A stretch of 9,054 bases of DNA from an uncultured bacterium (GTDB lineage Bacteria; Cyanobacteriota; Vampirovibrionia; Gastranaerophilales; Gastranaerophilaceae): positions 1 through 9,054 of the forward strand of contig USJT01000033.1 in the NCBI GenBank assembly GCA_900555175.1. Reading direction: 5' to 3'. A model generated the notes under the pieces. It was not told the origin of the DNA. It saw only the letters and a list, made by a program, of their open reading frames with translations, and searched no databases. Made by a program: the position numbers and the translations under genes. Below are positions 1 through 5,378 of the stretch, piece by piece. Numbering within the stretch: position 1 is the stretch's first letter; every line of letters begins with the position of its first letter.

Positions 1-71
1 GAATATGATTGACTTGTATAATTTTCTTCCGTTACTATTAATTCTGATGATCTTACTCTTGCTGTATTCAA
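1..71 (-). CDS. Possible 5' end of an unidentified gene downstream of rsmH (partial)
   Basis: On the minus strand, 24 nt after the rsmH stop, a TTG codon at 71-69 opens a frame that stays open to the window edge and encodes about 23 residues, beginning (M)NTARVRSSELIV. A GGGG run 7 nt upstream of the TTG could serve as ribosome binding site. Codon choice (AAT, ACA, GCA, AGA, TCA, GAA) resembles the neighbouring genes. The position after rsmH is where many bacteria carry ftsL or another division gene, but the visible residues are too few to identify it. A second minus-strand frame is also open over this stretch, so the call is weak. Confidence 0.35.
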   Translation of the reverse strand, partial: MNTARVRSSELIVTEENYTSQSY

Positions 72-95
72 TTCTATACCCCAGTTTTTAAATAA

Positions 96-1031
96 TTAGT
101 GCCTTATACATCTGGCGATTCTAAGTTTGGCACTTCTAGACGGTGGATTAACTTTAATCTCCTCTTCACTCGCCTGAATCGGTTTTTTATTAACTAATTC
201 AAGTATCGGAGGCGGACAATGGCAAATCATTTGCGACTTATCACAATGGCACCTTTGCGAGTGATACTTAAACAAGTGTTTCACTAACCTATCTTCTAAA
301 GAGTGAAAACTTATCACACTTATTATAGCACCAAAGTCCAACAAATCCAACACATCATTCAGAGTATTTTTTACATTTGTTAACTCATGATTAACCTCAA
401 TTCTTATTGCCTGGAAAACCCGAGTAGCAGGGTGAATTGACGATTTAATATGAGGGGTACAATTTACAATTAAATCAGCTAATTCTGTTGTTGTTTCAAG
501 CTTTTTAACCTTTCTTTGTTCAACAATTTTTTTTGCAATTCTTTTAGAAAATCTTTCTTCACCGTATTCGGAAAAAATTCTGACCAAATCGTCCTCACTG
601 TATGAATTTACGACATCATAAGCAGAAAAATCAGCATCTTGATTAAACCTCATATCCAACGGAGCTTCTTTAGAAAATGAAAAACCTCTTTCTCCCTTGT
701 GAAACTGATGATAAGAAGCACCCAAATCAAATAATACTCCTCCAGTAATTTTTTCAATTCCGAGGTTATGTAAAACTTTTTTAATATTTGTATAAGAATC
801 CTTAACTATTGTTAAGTTTTTGTAATCTTTTAATCTTTCAGAAGAAGCCTTAATCGCATCCTCATCAACATCAAATGCAATAAGACGTCCATCAGGTTGA
901 ATTCTGCTCAATATTAATCCGCTATGACCTCCCCCGCCAAGAGTACAATCAACGTAAATCTTGCCATTTTGGCATTCCAGCGCATCAACTGCTTCATTTT
1001 TCATTACCGTATAATGAGTAAATTCTTCCAT
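96..1031 (-). CDS. rsmH: 16S rRNA (cytosine(1402)-N(4))-methyltransferase RsmH (MraW)
   Basis: The cytoplasmic enzyme uses S-adenosylmethionine to methylate N4 of C1402 in the decoding centre of 16S rRNA. The 311 residues match the usual family length of about 310. The family signatures are visible in order: the SAM loop GGGGH (residues 32-36, within VDCTLGGGGHSG), the acidic strand end FDVDED (53-58), FDLGASYHQF (101-110, where homologues usually read DLGVSS), ERGFSF then APLDMR (114-128), RIEVNHEL (210-217), SFHSLEDR (241-248), a CxC-x6-CxC cluster (Cys 261, 263, 270, 272) and the C-terminal RSAKLRIAR. The ATG at 1031 has no Shine-Dalgarno; instead an extended -10 element ends 6 nt upstream, suggesting a leaderless mRNA. 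In many bacteria the gene opens the division and cell wall cluster; here any downstream partner lies outside the window. Identity is secure from the motifs. Confidence 0.97.
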   Translation of the reverse strand: MEEFTHYTVMKNEAVDALECQNGKIYVDCTLGGGGHSGLILSRIQPDGRLIAFDVDEDAIKASSERLKDYKNLTIVKDSYTNIKKVLHNLGIEKITGGVLFDLGASYHQFHKGERGFSFSKEAPLDMRFNQDADFSAYDVVNSYSEDDLVRIFSEYGEERFSKRIAKKIVEQRKVKKLETTTELADLIVNCTPHIKSSIHPATRVFQAIRIEVNHELTNVKNTLNDVLDLLDFGAIISVISFHSLEDRLVKHLFKYHSQRCHCDKSQMICHCPPPILELVNKKPIQASEEEIKVNPPSRSAKLRIARCIRH

Positions 1032-1037
1032 AAAAAA

Positions 1038-1046
1038 ATTTTAGCA
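1038..1046 (-). promoter_or_regulatory. Extended -10 promoter of rsmH
   Basis: Read on the minus strand, TG-C-TAAAAT occupies 1046 to 1038. This is an extended -10 element with five of six matches to TATAAT. It ends 6 nt before the rsmH ATG, so transcription would start at or next to the A of the start codon. No convincing -35 exists at 16-18 bp because the terminator hairpin lies there; an extended -10 can work without one. The promoter call is inference from spacing. Confidence 0.5.
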
Positions 1047-1047
1047 T

Positions 1048-1075
1048 AAAAAGAGCAGACGTGGGGCATCTGCTC
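1048..1075 (-). terminator. Rho-independent terminator reading on the minus strand
   Basis: GAGCAGA (1053-1059) and TCTGCTC (1069-1075) form a perfect 7-bp stem with a 9-nt loop. On the minus strand the stem is followed directly by five T residues (1052-1048). The plus-strand direction has A residues there and would not terminate. The only minus-strand gene upstream within reach is the 69-residue gene at 1377-1586, so its transcript would have to cross abrB in antisense before stopping here. The hairpin also insulates rsmH, whose -10 element begins just downstream of the T run. Confidence 0.75.
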
Positions 1076-1160
1076 AAAATCTTTCATACTTCCAATTTTA
1101 TTCTTATACAAACAATTGACCATACATTTAACCATATAAAGTATAGTTAGAAATATAATA

Positions 1161-1195
1161 TTACATTTAATAATATATTGTCAAGTACAATGTAA
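1161..1195. promoter_or_regulatory. Nested inverted repeats upstream of the AbrB-like gene (possible operator)
   Basis: TTACATT (1161-1167) is matched by AATGTAA (1189-1195). Nested inside is a second dyad, ATTGT-CAAGT-ACAAT (1177-1191). Both lie 17-50 nt upstream of the AbrB-like start codon. AbrB-type antitoxins commonly repress their own promoter by binding dyad sequences, which makes this a plausible autoregulatory site. The region is very AT-rich, so short inverted repeats can arise by chance, and I could not place a promoter with good spacing. Candidate -10 hexamers exist (TATAAT at 1154-1159, TATAGT at 1142-1147), and TTGACC at 1116-1121 is a possible -35. Confidence 0.35.
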
Positions 1196-1211
1196 GTATA
1201 AAGGATTTAAT

Positions 1212-1376
1212 ATGTATAGAAAACTAATGAGAAACGGAAACGGTTGGGCATTAACAGTGAATAAAACAATTCTTGAACTGCTAAAAGTTAACCCTGAAAC
1301 AGATTTAGTAGAATATACAATTGAAGCAGACAAATTAATTATCACAAAAAGCGATAAAAAACGCGATGAAATTTAA
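1212..1376 (+). CDS. Small AbrB/MazE-type (SpoVT-AbrB fold) DNA-binding protein
   Basis: A 54-residue protein starting at ATG 1212, with AAGGA (1201-1205) 6 nt upstream as ribosome binding site. The body has the SpoVT/AbrB swapped-hairpin pattern: RKLMRNGNGWALTVNKTI (residues 3-20; compare the family's G-N-S-W-x-L-x-hydrophobic-x-K), a short helix with LELLKVNPETDLVEY, and the closing strand of the form D/G-KLIITK (40-46). Proteins of this size and shape usually act as dimeric antitoxins or small transcription regulators that bind operator DNA. No toxin gene follows on the same strand, so it looks solitary. Its TAA directly abuts the stop codon of the convergent gene at 1377, giving TAATTA across the junction with no terminator between. 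The fold assignment is from residue pattern; a regulatory target is not visible beyond possible self-control at the upstream dyads. Confidence 0.8.
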   Translation: MYRKLMRNGNGWALTVNKTILELLKVNPETDLVEYTIEADKLIITKSDKKRDEI

Positions 1377-1586
1377 TTATTTTGCTATTTGATTTAATCC
1401 GTAAAAATCATAACGCTCAATAAAATGAGAATATTCCATACGTTTAATATACGTACTATCATCTGCATCTTCAATATTAATCATCATCCCGCTTTCTTCC
1501 AATACTCTCGGGAAAATTGCATTAAACAATACAATCATAAAAATATATTTTTTTATCTCATTAGAGGTAATGTAAATATCGACCAT
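1377..1586 (-). CDS. Small protein of unknown function, convergent with the AbrB-like gene
   Basis: I do not recognise this 69-residue protein. Support for coding comes from its start: on the minus strand GGGGA sits 6 nt before the ATG at 1586, a good Shine-Dalgarno. The N-terminal part is hydrophobic and basic (IKKYIFMIVLFNAIF, residues 11-25), followed by an acidic stretch (NIEDADD, 37-43) and an aromatic-rich end (YSHFIERYDFYGLNQ, 52-66). The hydrophobic segment is short and contains Asn, so a membrane helix is doubtful. The gene ends exactly where the AbrB-like gene ends, and the nearest minus-strand terminator lies about 300 nt further on at 1048-1075, beyond abrB. A functional pair with the AbrB-like protein is possible, but convergent orientation is not the usual toxin-antitoxin layout. 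A chance ORF cannot be fully excluded. Confidence 0.55.
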   Translation of the reverse strand: MVDIYITSNEIKKYIFMIVLFNAIFPRVLEESGMMINIEDADDSTYIKRMEYSHFIERYDFYGLNQIAK

Positions 1587-1757
1587 ATATAATCCCCAAA
1601 TAATAATTCATTAGCAATACATATATAAAAATTTACGACAAATATTAAACAAATCTTTAATAAAAATTTTAAAATATAACGAATTATTACAAAATAAAAA
1701 CGAGACTGACTTTTTAATCAAACTAGTTTTTTTAGAATAAATAACTAACTATTAAAA

Positions 1758-3227
1758 TTAAACAGCTTGCTTCATAGCAGCTTTAACTCTGTGGAATGTT
1801 TTATCTTTACCGATAATTGCAAGGATAGCAGTCATATCAGCACCGCAAATTCTACCTGTAACAGCAGCTCTGATTGCCCACATAGTAACTTTCGGTTTTA
1901 CGCCTTTTTCTTTGTAATAACCTCTAAAGGCTTCCAATTTTTCATGAAGATTTTCTTCAGTCCATTCCCAATCTTTAGCCTGTTCCATAAATGTTTTCAA
2001 AACATCTTGAGAAACTTCTTTATCCAAAGTTTCTTTAGCTTTTTCATCATATTCAACATCTTGTCCGAAGAAATACGGAACAGCATCTGTAATATCAGAT
2101 AACAAAGTCAACGGTTCGTATGTAACTTCAACCATACGAGTATATTGAGCATCTGTTAATTCACTCAAATCATATTTTTTCAAATACGGTTTTAATTTTT
2201 CCTTCAATTCTGGAATAGAAAGCATTTTAATATAATGGCTGTTCATCCAGTTCAATTTATCGTATTCAAAAATTGAATTTGAAGAAGATATTTCATTAAT
2301 TCTGAAATCTTTTGCGATTTCATCAACAGTTTTAATTTCTTGACCGTCAGAAGGTGACCATCCCAACAATGCAACAAAGTTAATTAAAGCATCTGTCAAA
2401 TAGCCTTTTTCAACGAATTCAGAAACAGCTGTTGCACCGTGACGTTTTGAAAGTTTGCTTCTGTCAGGAGCCAAAATCATACCCAAGTGTCCGAATTTAG
2501 GAACTTCAGCACCCAAAGCTTCAAATATCAAAATTTGTTTAAATGTATTTGAAATATGATCTTCACCTCTGATAACGTGAGAAATTTTCATCAACATATC
2601 ATCAATTACAACAGCGAAGTTGTAAGTTGGAGTTCCGTTTGATTTCATAATAACGAAATCTCCAAGAAGATTTGTATCAACGTGCAATTCGCCTTTAACC
2701 ATATCGTCAAATTTCAAAATTGAAGAATCGTGGAAAGCTTTTTGAGCTTTTTCAATATTAAATCTCAAAGCAGGTTTTCTGCCTTCAGCTCTCAATTTAG
2801 CTTTTTCTTCTTCAGTTAAATTCAAGCATTTTTTTGTATAAACATAAGGTTTTTTATTTTCAGCAGCTTGTTTCTTTTCTTCTTCAAGTTCTTCCGGAGT
2901 ACAGAAGCATTCATAAGCAAAGCCTTTATCAAGAAGGATTTGAGCATATTTAGGGTAAATATCAAATCTTTCTGACTGTGTATAAGGACCGTAAGGTCCA
3001 CCAACATCAGGACCTTCATCCCAATTCAAGCCCAATGCTTTCAAGCTGTCAAAAATATTATCAATATAAGCCTGACTTGTACGTTCAGCGTCAGTATCTT
3101 CAATTCTTAAAACAAATTTACCGTTATTTTTTTTAGCAAATAAATAATTAAATAACGCAGTTCTAGCTGTACCAATGTGTAAATTTCCGCTCGGAGACGG
3201 AGCAATTCTAACTCTTACATCTGACAT
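1758..3227 (-). CDS. gltX: Glutamyl-tRNA synthetase
   Basis: A class I aminoacyl-tRNA synthetase that activates glutamate with ATP and charges tRNA(Glu) in the cytoplasm. The 489-residue product begins MSDVRVRIAPSPSG. It shows the HIGH-type motif HIGT (residues 17-20), the glutamate-specific RIEDTD, a zinc-ribbon-like CxC-x24-C (Cys 107, 109, 134), the GEDHISNT region, and KLSKR (258-262), which is the KMSKS loop. The frame is open for 18 more codons upstream to ATG 3281, but the inner ATG at 3227 is preferred: GAGGA precedes it by 7 nt, the protein then starts at the conserved beta strand as in homologues, and the predicted promoter overlaps the extension. It lies 89 nt downstream of the pilin-like gene on the same strand and has its own candidate promoter. 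Whether it is discriminating or also charges tRNA(Gln) cannot be told from what I can see. Confidence 0.97.
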   Translation of the reverse strand: MSDVRVRIAPSPSGNLHIGTARTALFNYLFAKKNNGKFVLRIEDTDAERTSQAYIDNIFDSLKALGLNWDEGPDVGGPYGPYTQSERFDIYPKYAQILLDKGFAYECFCTPEELEEEKKQAAENKKPYVYTKKCLNLTEEEKAKLRAEGRKPALRFNIEKAQKAFHDSSILKFDDMVKGELHVDTNLLGDFVIMKSNGTPTYNFAVVIDDMLMKISHVIRGEDHISNTFKQILIFEALGAEVPKFGHLGMILAPDRSKLSKRHGATAVSEFVEKGYLTDALINFVALLGWSPSDGQEIKTVDEIAKDFRINEISSSNSIFEYDKLNWMNSHYIKMLSIPELKEKLKPYLKKYDLSELTDAQYTRMVEVTYEPLTLLSDITDAVPYFFGQDVEYDEKAKETLDKEVSQDVLKTFMEQAKDWEWTEENLHEKLEAFRGYYKEKGVKPKVTMWAIRAAVTGRICGADMTAILAIIGKDKTFHRVKAAMKQAV

Positions 3228-3265
3228 AAAATTTTCCTCGTTTCTATTTATATTTTTGCTTTTAC

Positions 3266-3294
3266 AGAATAGCACGGGCATAAATTGATATCAA
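3266..3294 (-). promoter_or_regulatory. Candidate promoter of gltX
   Basis: On the minus strand TTGATA (3294-3289) is separated by 17 bp from TATTCT (3271-3266). The -35 matches consensus at five of six positions and the -10 at four of six. Transcription would start near 3259, giving a leader of about 32 nt with GAGGA before the ATG at 3227. The elements overlap the 18-codon upstream extension of the gltX frame, which argues against the longer start. Confidence 0.45.
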
Positions 3295-3316
3295 GAGTTC
3301 TTATACATTTATTTCA

Positions 3317-4078
3317 TTAAAATCTGAGAGGGTAATCTTTAGGAATTTTCCAGCCGTTCATTTGAATTAACGCAGTACAATAAGCTCTTTCATTACTTAC
3401 TGCGTCTTTTTTACAACCTAAAGCGCTATCATTTCTTAACATTTCTTCGGTTCCGTCCCAGTTACGCAGATATGGTTCCACGCCTTTCTGATAATGATAT
3501 TTGTTGTTAGCTGAATTGCTCCATGGGGAAAAGAAAAAGGTAAAATATTTCGTACCGCAGTTGTCGGAATTTCTCACCAGCTTATCATCATTTTCCAGTA
3601 ATTCATAATCTTTAGCCTGAGGGTAAAAAACTATACTTGAACCACTAATCATAGCCAAACTTCCATCAGGGAAATAGGCAAGTATTTTACTGTCCGAATT
3701 TCCGTCAAATTCCGATTTAGTCAAATTAAGATAAGGTTTTAAATATTTATTAAACCATTCCAGAGATTTTGGTGTTGTATCATTTCCGTCTTCATCCTGG
3801 TTAAAACCATTTTCCAAAACATCCCAGGTAGTTTTATCGCCATATTCGGCTTCTGCCATTTGTATAGCCTGATTTATAGTGCTATAAAATTTAGCAAGCC
3901 GTGTTTCCACAACTTTTCTGCGATGATTTGCAACAAGTGAAGGCATTGTCATTGCAGCCACAACTCCAATAATTCCTAAAGTTATCAAAACCTCAGTCAG
4001 TGTGAATGCGGTTTTGTGTTGAGTATTCTCCAGGGCTGTGTGCGTAGTACTCCCGGCTAAAGTAAAAGCTCTTTTCAT
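3317..4078 (-). CDS. Type IV pilin-like / type II secretion pseudopilin-like protein with N-terminal methylation helix
   Basis: A 253-residue prepilin-like protein. A 24-residue leader is followed by A24|FTLTEVLITLGIIGVV: the prepilin peptidase site has Ala rather than Gly at -1, Phe at +1 and Glu at +5 (E29), then a hydrophobic helix to about residue 47 and a polar globular domain. Three Cys (174, 222, 234) could form a disulfide. The end, CTALIQMNGWKIPKDYP, matches my recollection of gut Melainabacteria prepilins. Mature subunits of this class sit in the inner membrane by the N-terminal helix and assemble into pili or secretion pseudopili; substrate and partners are not evident, and no assembly ATPase or prepilin peptidase gene is in the window. 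The leader itself starts MKRAFTLAG, an imperfect second copy of the cleavage region without the Glu. The start is well supported by GGAGG 5 nt upstream. It is divergent from the RHH regulator gene. Confidence 0.9.
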   Translation of the reverse strand: MKRAFTLAGSTTHTALENTQHKTAFTLTEVLITLGIIGVVAAMTMPSLVANHRRKVVETRLAKFYSTINQAIQMAEAEYGDKTTWDVLENGFNQDEDGNDTTPKSLEWFNKYLKPYLNLTKSEFDGNSDSKILAYFPDGSLAMISGSSIVFYPQAKDYELLENDDKLVRNSDNCGTKYFTFFFSPWSNSANNKYHYQKGVEPYLRNWDGTEEMLRNDSALGCKKDAVSNERAYCTALIQMNGWKIPKDYPLRF

Positions 4079-4096
4079 ATTTACCTCCGTAATTTT

Positions 4097-4125
4097 ATTA
4101 TTTCATATTTACACTAATTTTTCAA
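4097..4125 (-). promoter_or_regulatory. Candidate promoter of the pilin-like gene
   Basis: On the minus strand TTGAAA (4125-4120) and AATAAT (4102-4097) are separated by exactly 17 bp. Transcription would begin at about A4090, leaving a 12-nt leader that consists essentially of the Shine-Dalgarno ACGGAGG and its spacer. The -35 and spacer are overlapped by the 9-bp inverted repeat at 4107-4133, so a protein bound there would be expected to block this promoter. Confidence 0.5.
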
Positions 4126-4181
4126 GTGTAAATTGCACTTATAAAATTATATAAAAATTTGTTGTATAAAAATAAGTGCAA
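4107..4181. promoter_or_regulatory. Two inverted-repeat pairs with a shared AGTGYAA half-site, candidate RHH operator
   Basis: Pair one is ATTTACACT (4107-4115) with AGTGTAAAT (4125-4133), perfect 9-bp arms around a 9-nt centre. Pair two is TTGCACTTAT (4133-4142) with ATAAGTGCAA (4172-4181), perfect 10-bp arms around a 29-nt centre. All four arms carry the core AGTGYAA or its complement. The middle two also form a near-perfect 17-bp dyad (4124-4140, one mismatched pair). Pair one overlaps the candidate pilin promoter, and the last half-site lies just upstream of the -10 of the RHH gene. Ribbon-helix-helix regulators typically bind repeated short half-sites near their own gene, so that protein is the obvious candidate ligand; binding itself is inference. 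Confidence 0.6.
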
Positions 4182-4188
4182 AATCATG

Positions 4189-4194
4189 TATAGT
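4189..4194 (+). promoter_or_regulatory. Candidate -10 element of the RHH gene
   Basis: TATAGT, five of six matches to the -10 consensus, ends 6 nt before the ATG at 4201, so the message would be leaderless. No -35 is found at the usual distance; TTGTAT at 4162-4167 is 21 bp away. The AAGTGCAA half-site at 4174-4181 lies in the region RNA polymerase would occupy, consistent with autorepression. Confidence 0.35.
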
Positions 4195-4200
4195 GTTATT

Positions 4201-4374
4201 ATGTTTAAAGTTGAAAAAGAAGAGATGACTAATAAAACTTTTAGGCTTCCTGTATTATTGGTTGAGAAATTATATACTGTTGCCCAGAACAAGGGCGTTT
4301 CTCTTAACAGTCTCGTCCGCCAGTGCTGCGAATATGCTCTTGACAATCTTGATGAAGAAGATGATAAAAAATAA
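4201..4374 (+). CDS. Small ribbon-helix-helix (Arc/CopG-like) transcription regulator
   Basis: A 57-residue protein from ATG 4201. The core reads KTFRLPVLLVEKL (residues 12-24), a DNA-contacting beta strand leading into helix A, then AQNKGVSLNSLVRQCCEYALDNL (28-50), the G-x-S-hydrophobic-N turn and helix B typical of dimeric RHH repressors; the tail is acidic (DEEDDKK). Such proteins bind repeated operator half-sites in the DNA major groove through the strand pair. The start is uncertain: TTG 4159, ATG 4186, ATG 4201 and ATG 4225 share the frame, none with a good Shine-Dalgarno. I chose 4201 because a -10 element ends 6 nt before it; 4225 would give a 49-residue protein that still contains the whole domain. 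The divergent pilin gene and the half-sites between them suggest it controls both itself and the pilin. An orphan antitoxin is an alternative, but no toxin gene is adjacent. Confidence 0.8.
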   Translation: MFKVEKEEMTNKTFRLPVLLVEKLYTVAQNKGVSLNSLVRQCCEYALDNLDEEDDKK

Positions 4375-4388
4375 TCTTTATTTATAAT

Positions 4389-4417
4389 TTGACTACTTTA
4401 CATTTAGTTTCTAAAAT
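4389..4417 (+). promoter_or_regulatory. Promoter of the outer-membrane-like gene
   Basis: TTGACT (4389-4394) and TAAAAT (4412-4417) each match consensus at five of six positions and are separated by exactly 17 bp. The predicted start of transcription falls on the A of the ATG at 4424, so the message should be leaderless. This is one of the two best promoter matches in the window and shows that the gene need not depend on the RHH promoter upstream. Confidence 0.65.
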
Positions 4418-4423
4418 ATTTAT

Positions 4424-5317
4424 ATGAAGAGATTAGTGTTAATATTGCTGGCAATAATTTTTATTCAGACTCCCGGATATACACTTAACAAAAAAATGGT
4501 TCCGGAAACAGGGGTTGAAAATCCTTTGCCAAATATTTTTATATACACTATTCCTGATGATACTGACAATAATGAAGAAAACAAAAAAGATAAAGAAGAT
4601 GTGCAATATATTGATAACACTACATCAACTGAAGAAAATGAAGAAGAAGCCATAATGCTGACACCGGAAGATATTGAAGATGACAATATAACAATAGGTG
4701 CAACGGTTTTAAAAGGTTATGCCCAATATGTAGAGGACTCAAATGTAATTTATCTGAAAGATGAAGATGACAATTTTGTATTAAACTTAAAACAACCTCA
4801 AAAAATTTCTGCGACAAAGGGACTCGATCTTACATCGGATATAAAACCCGCAAATGCATCAGGCAAATACAAAGGCAATGAATATTTTATAGAACCCAGC
4901 AACATTCGTTCATCTGAGAAAAAAGGAAATTTTACATTCGGAGCATTGTATAACAATGAAATTGATAATATTGCAATGCTTGAATCGGAAGCCGGTTTGT
5001 TTACAAAATACGAAAAAGACAAATTTGCACTAAGCTCATCTGTAAAAAAATCACTTAATACAACTTACGCACAGGATTACAACACAATATCAATTGCGCC
5101 GGAATTAAAGCTTAACAATTACATATCACTTAAAAATACTCTTAGTGCAGATGTTACAAGGAATAGACGTTCTGCAGAGCTCAAATTCTCAATCAATCCG
5201 CTCGGTAAAAAAGACAAAGACAGAATGCGTCTGGAAGCAGGTGCAAAACAAACCTATTACGTAGATACAGGATATAACACAACTCAATTTAATTTCTCTG
5301 CAAAATTTAAATTGTAA
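4424..5317 (+). CDS. Exported protein with acidic linker and probable outer-membrane beta domain
   Basis: I do not recognise a named family for this 297-residue protein. It has a signal peptide (KR, then hydrophobic residues 4-15, likely cleavage near residue 20 after TPGYT). A highly acidic, low-complexity linker follows (about 44-87, rich in Asp, Glu and Asn). From about residue 88 there are repeated GATVLKGYAQY-like and NVIYLKD-like beta segments. The last 130 residues alternate polar and hydrophobic residues in strands separated by charged turns, ending in FNFSAKFKL, an amphipathic closing strand like those of outer membrane barrels, although the final residue is Leu rather than Phe. This fits an outer-membrane or surface-associated protein of a two-membrane cell; a barrel is inference. 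There is no Shine-Dalgarno; the promoter predicts a leaderless mRNA. It lies 49 nt after the RHH gene on the same strand but has its own promoter. Confidence 0.8.
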   Translation: MKRLVLILLAIIFIQTPGYTLNKKMVPETGVENPLPNIFIYTIPDDTDNNEENKKDKEDVQYIDNTTSTEENEEEAIMLTPEDIEDDNITIGATVLKGYAQYVEDSNVIYLKDEDDNFVLNLKQPQKISATKGLDLTSDIKPANASGKYKGNEYFIEPSNIRSSEKKGNFTFGALYNNEIDNIAMLESEAGLFTKYEKDKFALSSSVKKSLNTTYAQDYNTISIAPELKLNNYISLKNTLSADVTRNRRSAELKFSINPLGKKDKDRMRLEAGAKQTYYVDTGYNTTQFNFSAKFKL

Positions 5318-5333
5318 AAATATTCAAATTTTG

Positions 5334-5362
5334 TTGTTTTAACTGCTTATTTTGTTTATAAT
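5334..5362 (+). promoter_or_regulatory. Promoter of the FtsB-like/TPR operon
   Basis: TTGTTT (5334-5339), a 17-bp spacer and a perfect TATAAT (5357-5362). Transcription would start near G5369, giving a leader of about 10 nt that is little more than the ribosome binding site GTGAGG. No separate promoter is apparent before the TPR gene, whose start is only 10 nt after the FtsB-like stop. Confidence 0.65.
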
Positions 5363-5378
5363 TCTCATGTGAGGTTTT

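Noticed and set aside
1116..1147. TTGACC ... TATAGT as promoter of the AbrB-like gene
   Set aside because: The spacer is 20 bp and alternative -10 hexamers in the same AT-rich stretch are equally good, so no promoter could be fixed.
1720..1729. AAACTAGTTT palindrome downstream of gltX as a terminator
   Set aside because: The stem is short and AT-rich, and no T run follows it on the minus strand.
1767..2102. 111-codon plus-strand ORF inside gltX
   Set aside because: Antisense to a conserved gene; its Phe/Ser-rich composition is what the complement of Glu/Lys-rich codons gives.
3228..3281. 18-codon N-terminal extension of gltX to ATG 3281
   Set aside because: No Shine-Dalgarno at the outer ATG, a good one (GAGGA) before ATG 3227, a candidate promoter inside the extension, and homologues begin at the inner Met.
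4159..4200. Longer start (TTG 4159 or ATG 4186) for the RHH gene
   Set aside because: The added residues lie in the operator and promoter region, have no ribosome binding site and add nothing to the RHH domain.
4122..5022. Several minus-strand ORFs of 65-74 codons across the RHH and outer-membrane-like genes
   Set aside because: Ser/Leu-rich antisense shadows without ribosome binding sites; one overlaps the divergent regulatory region.
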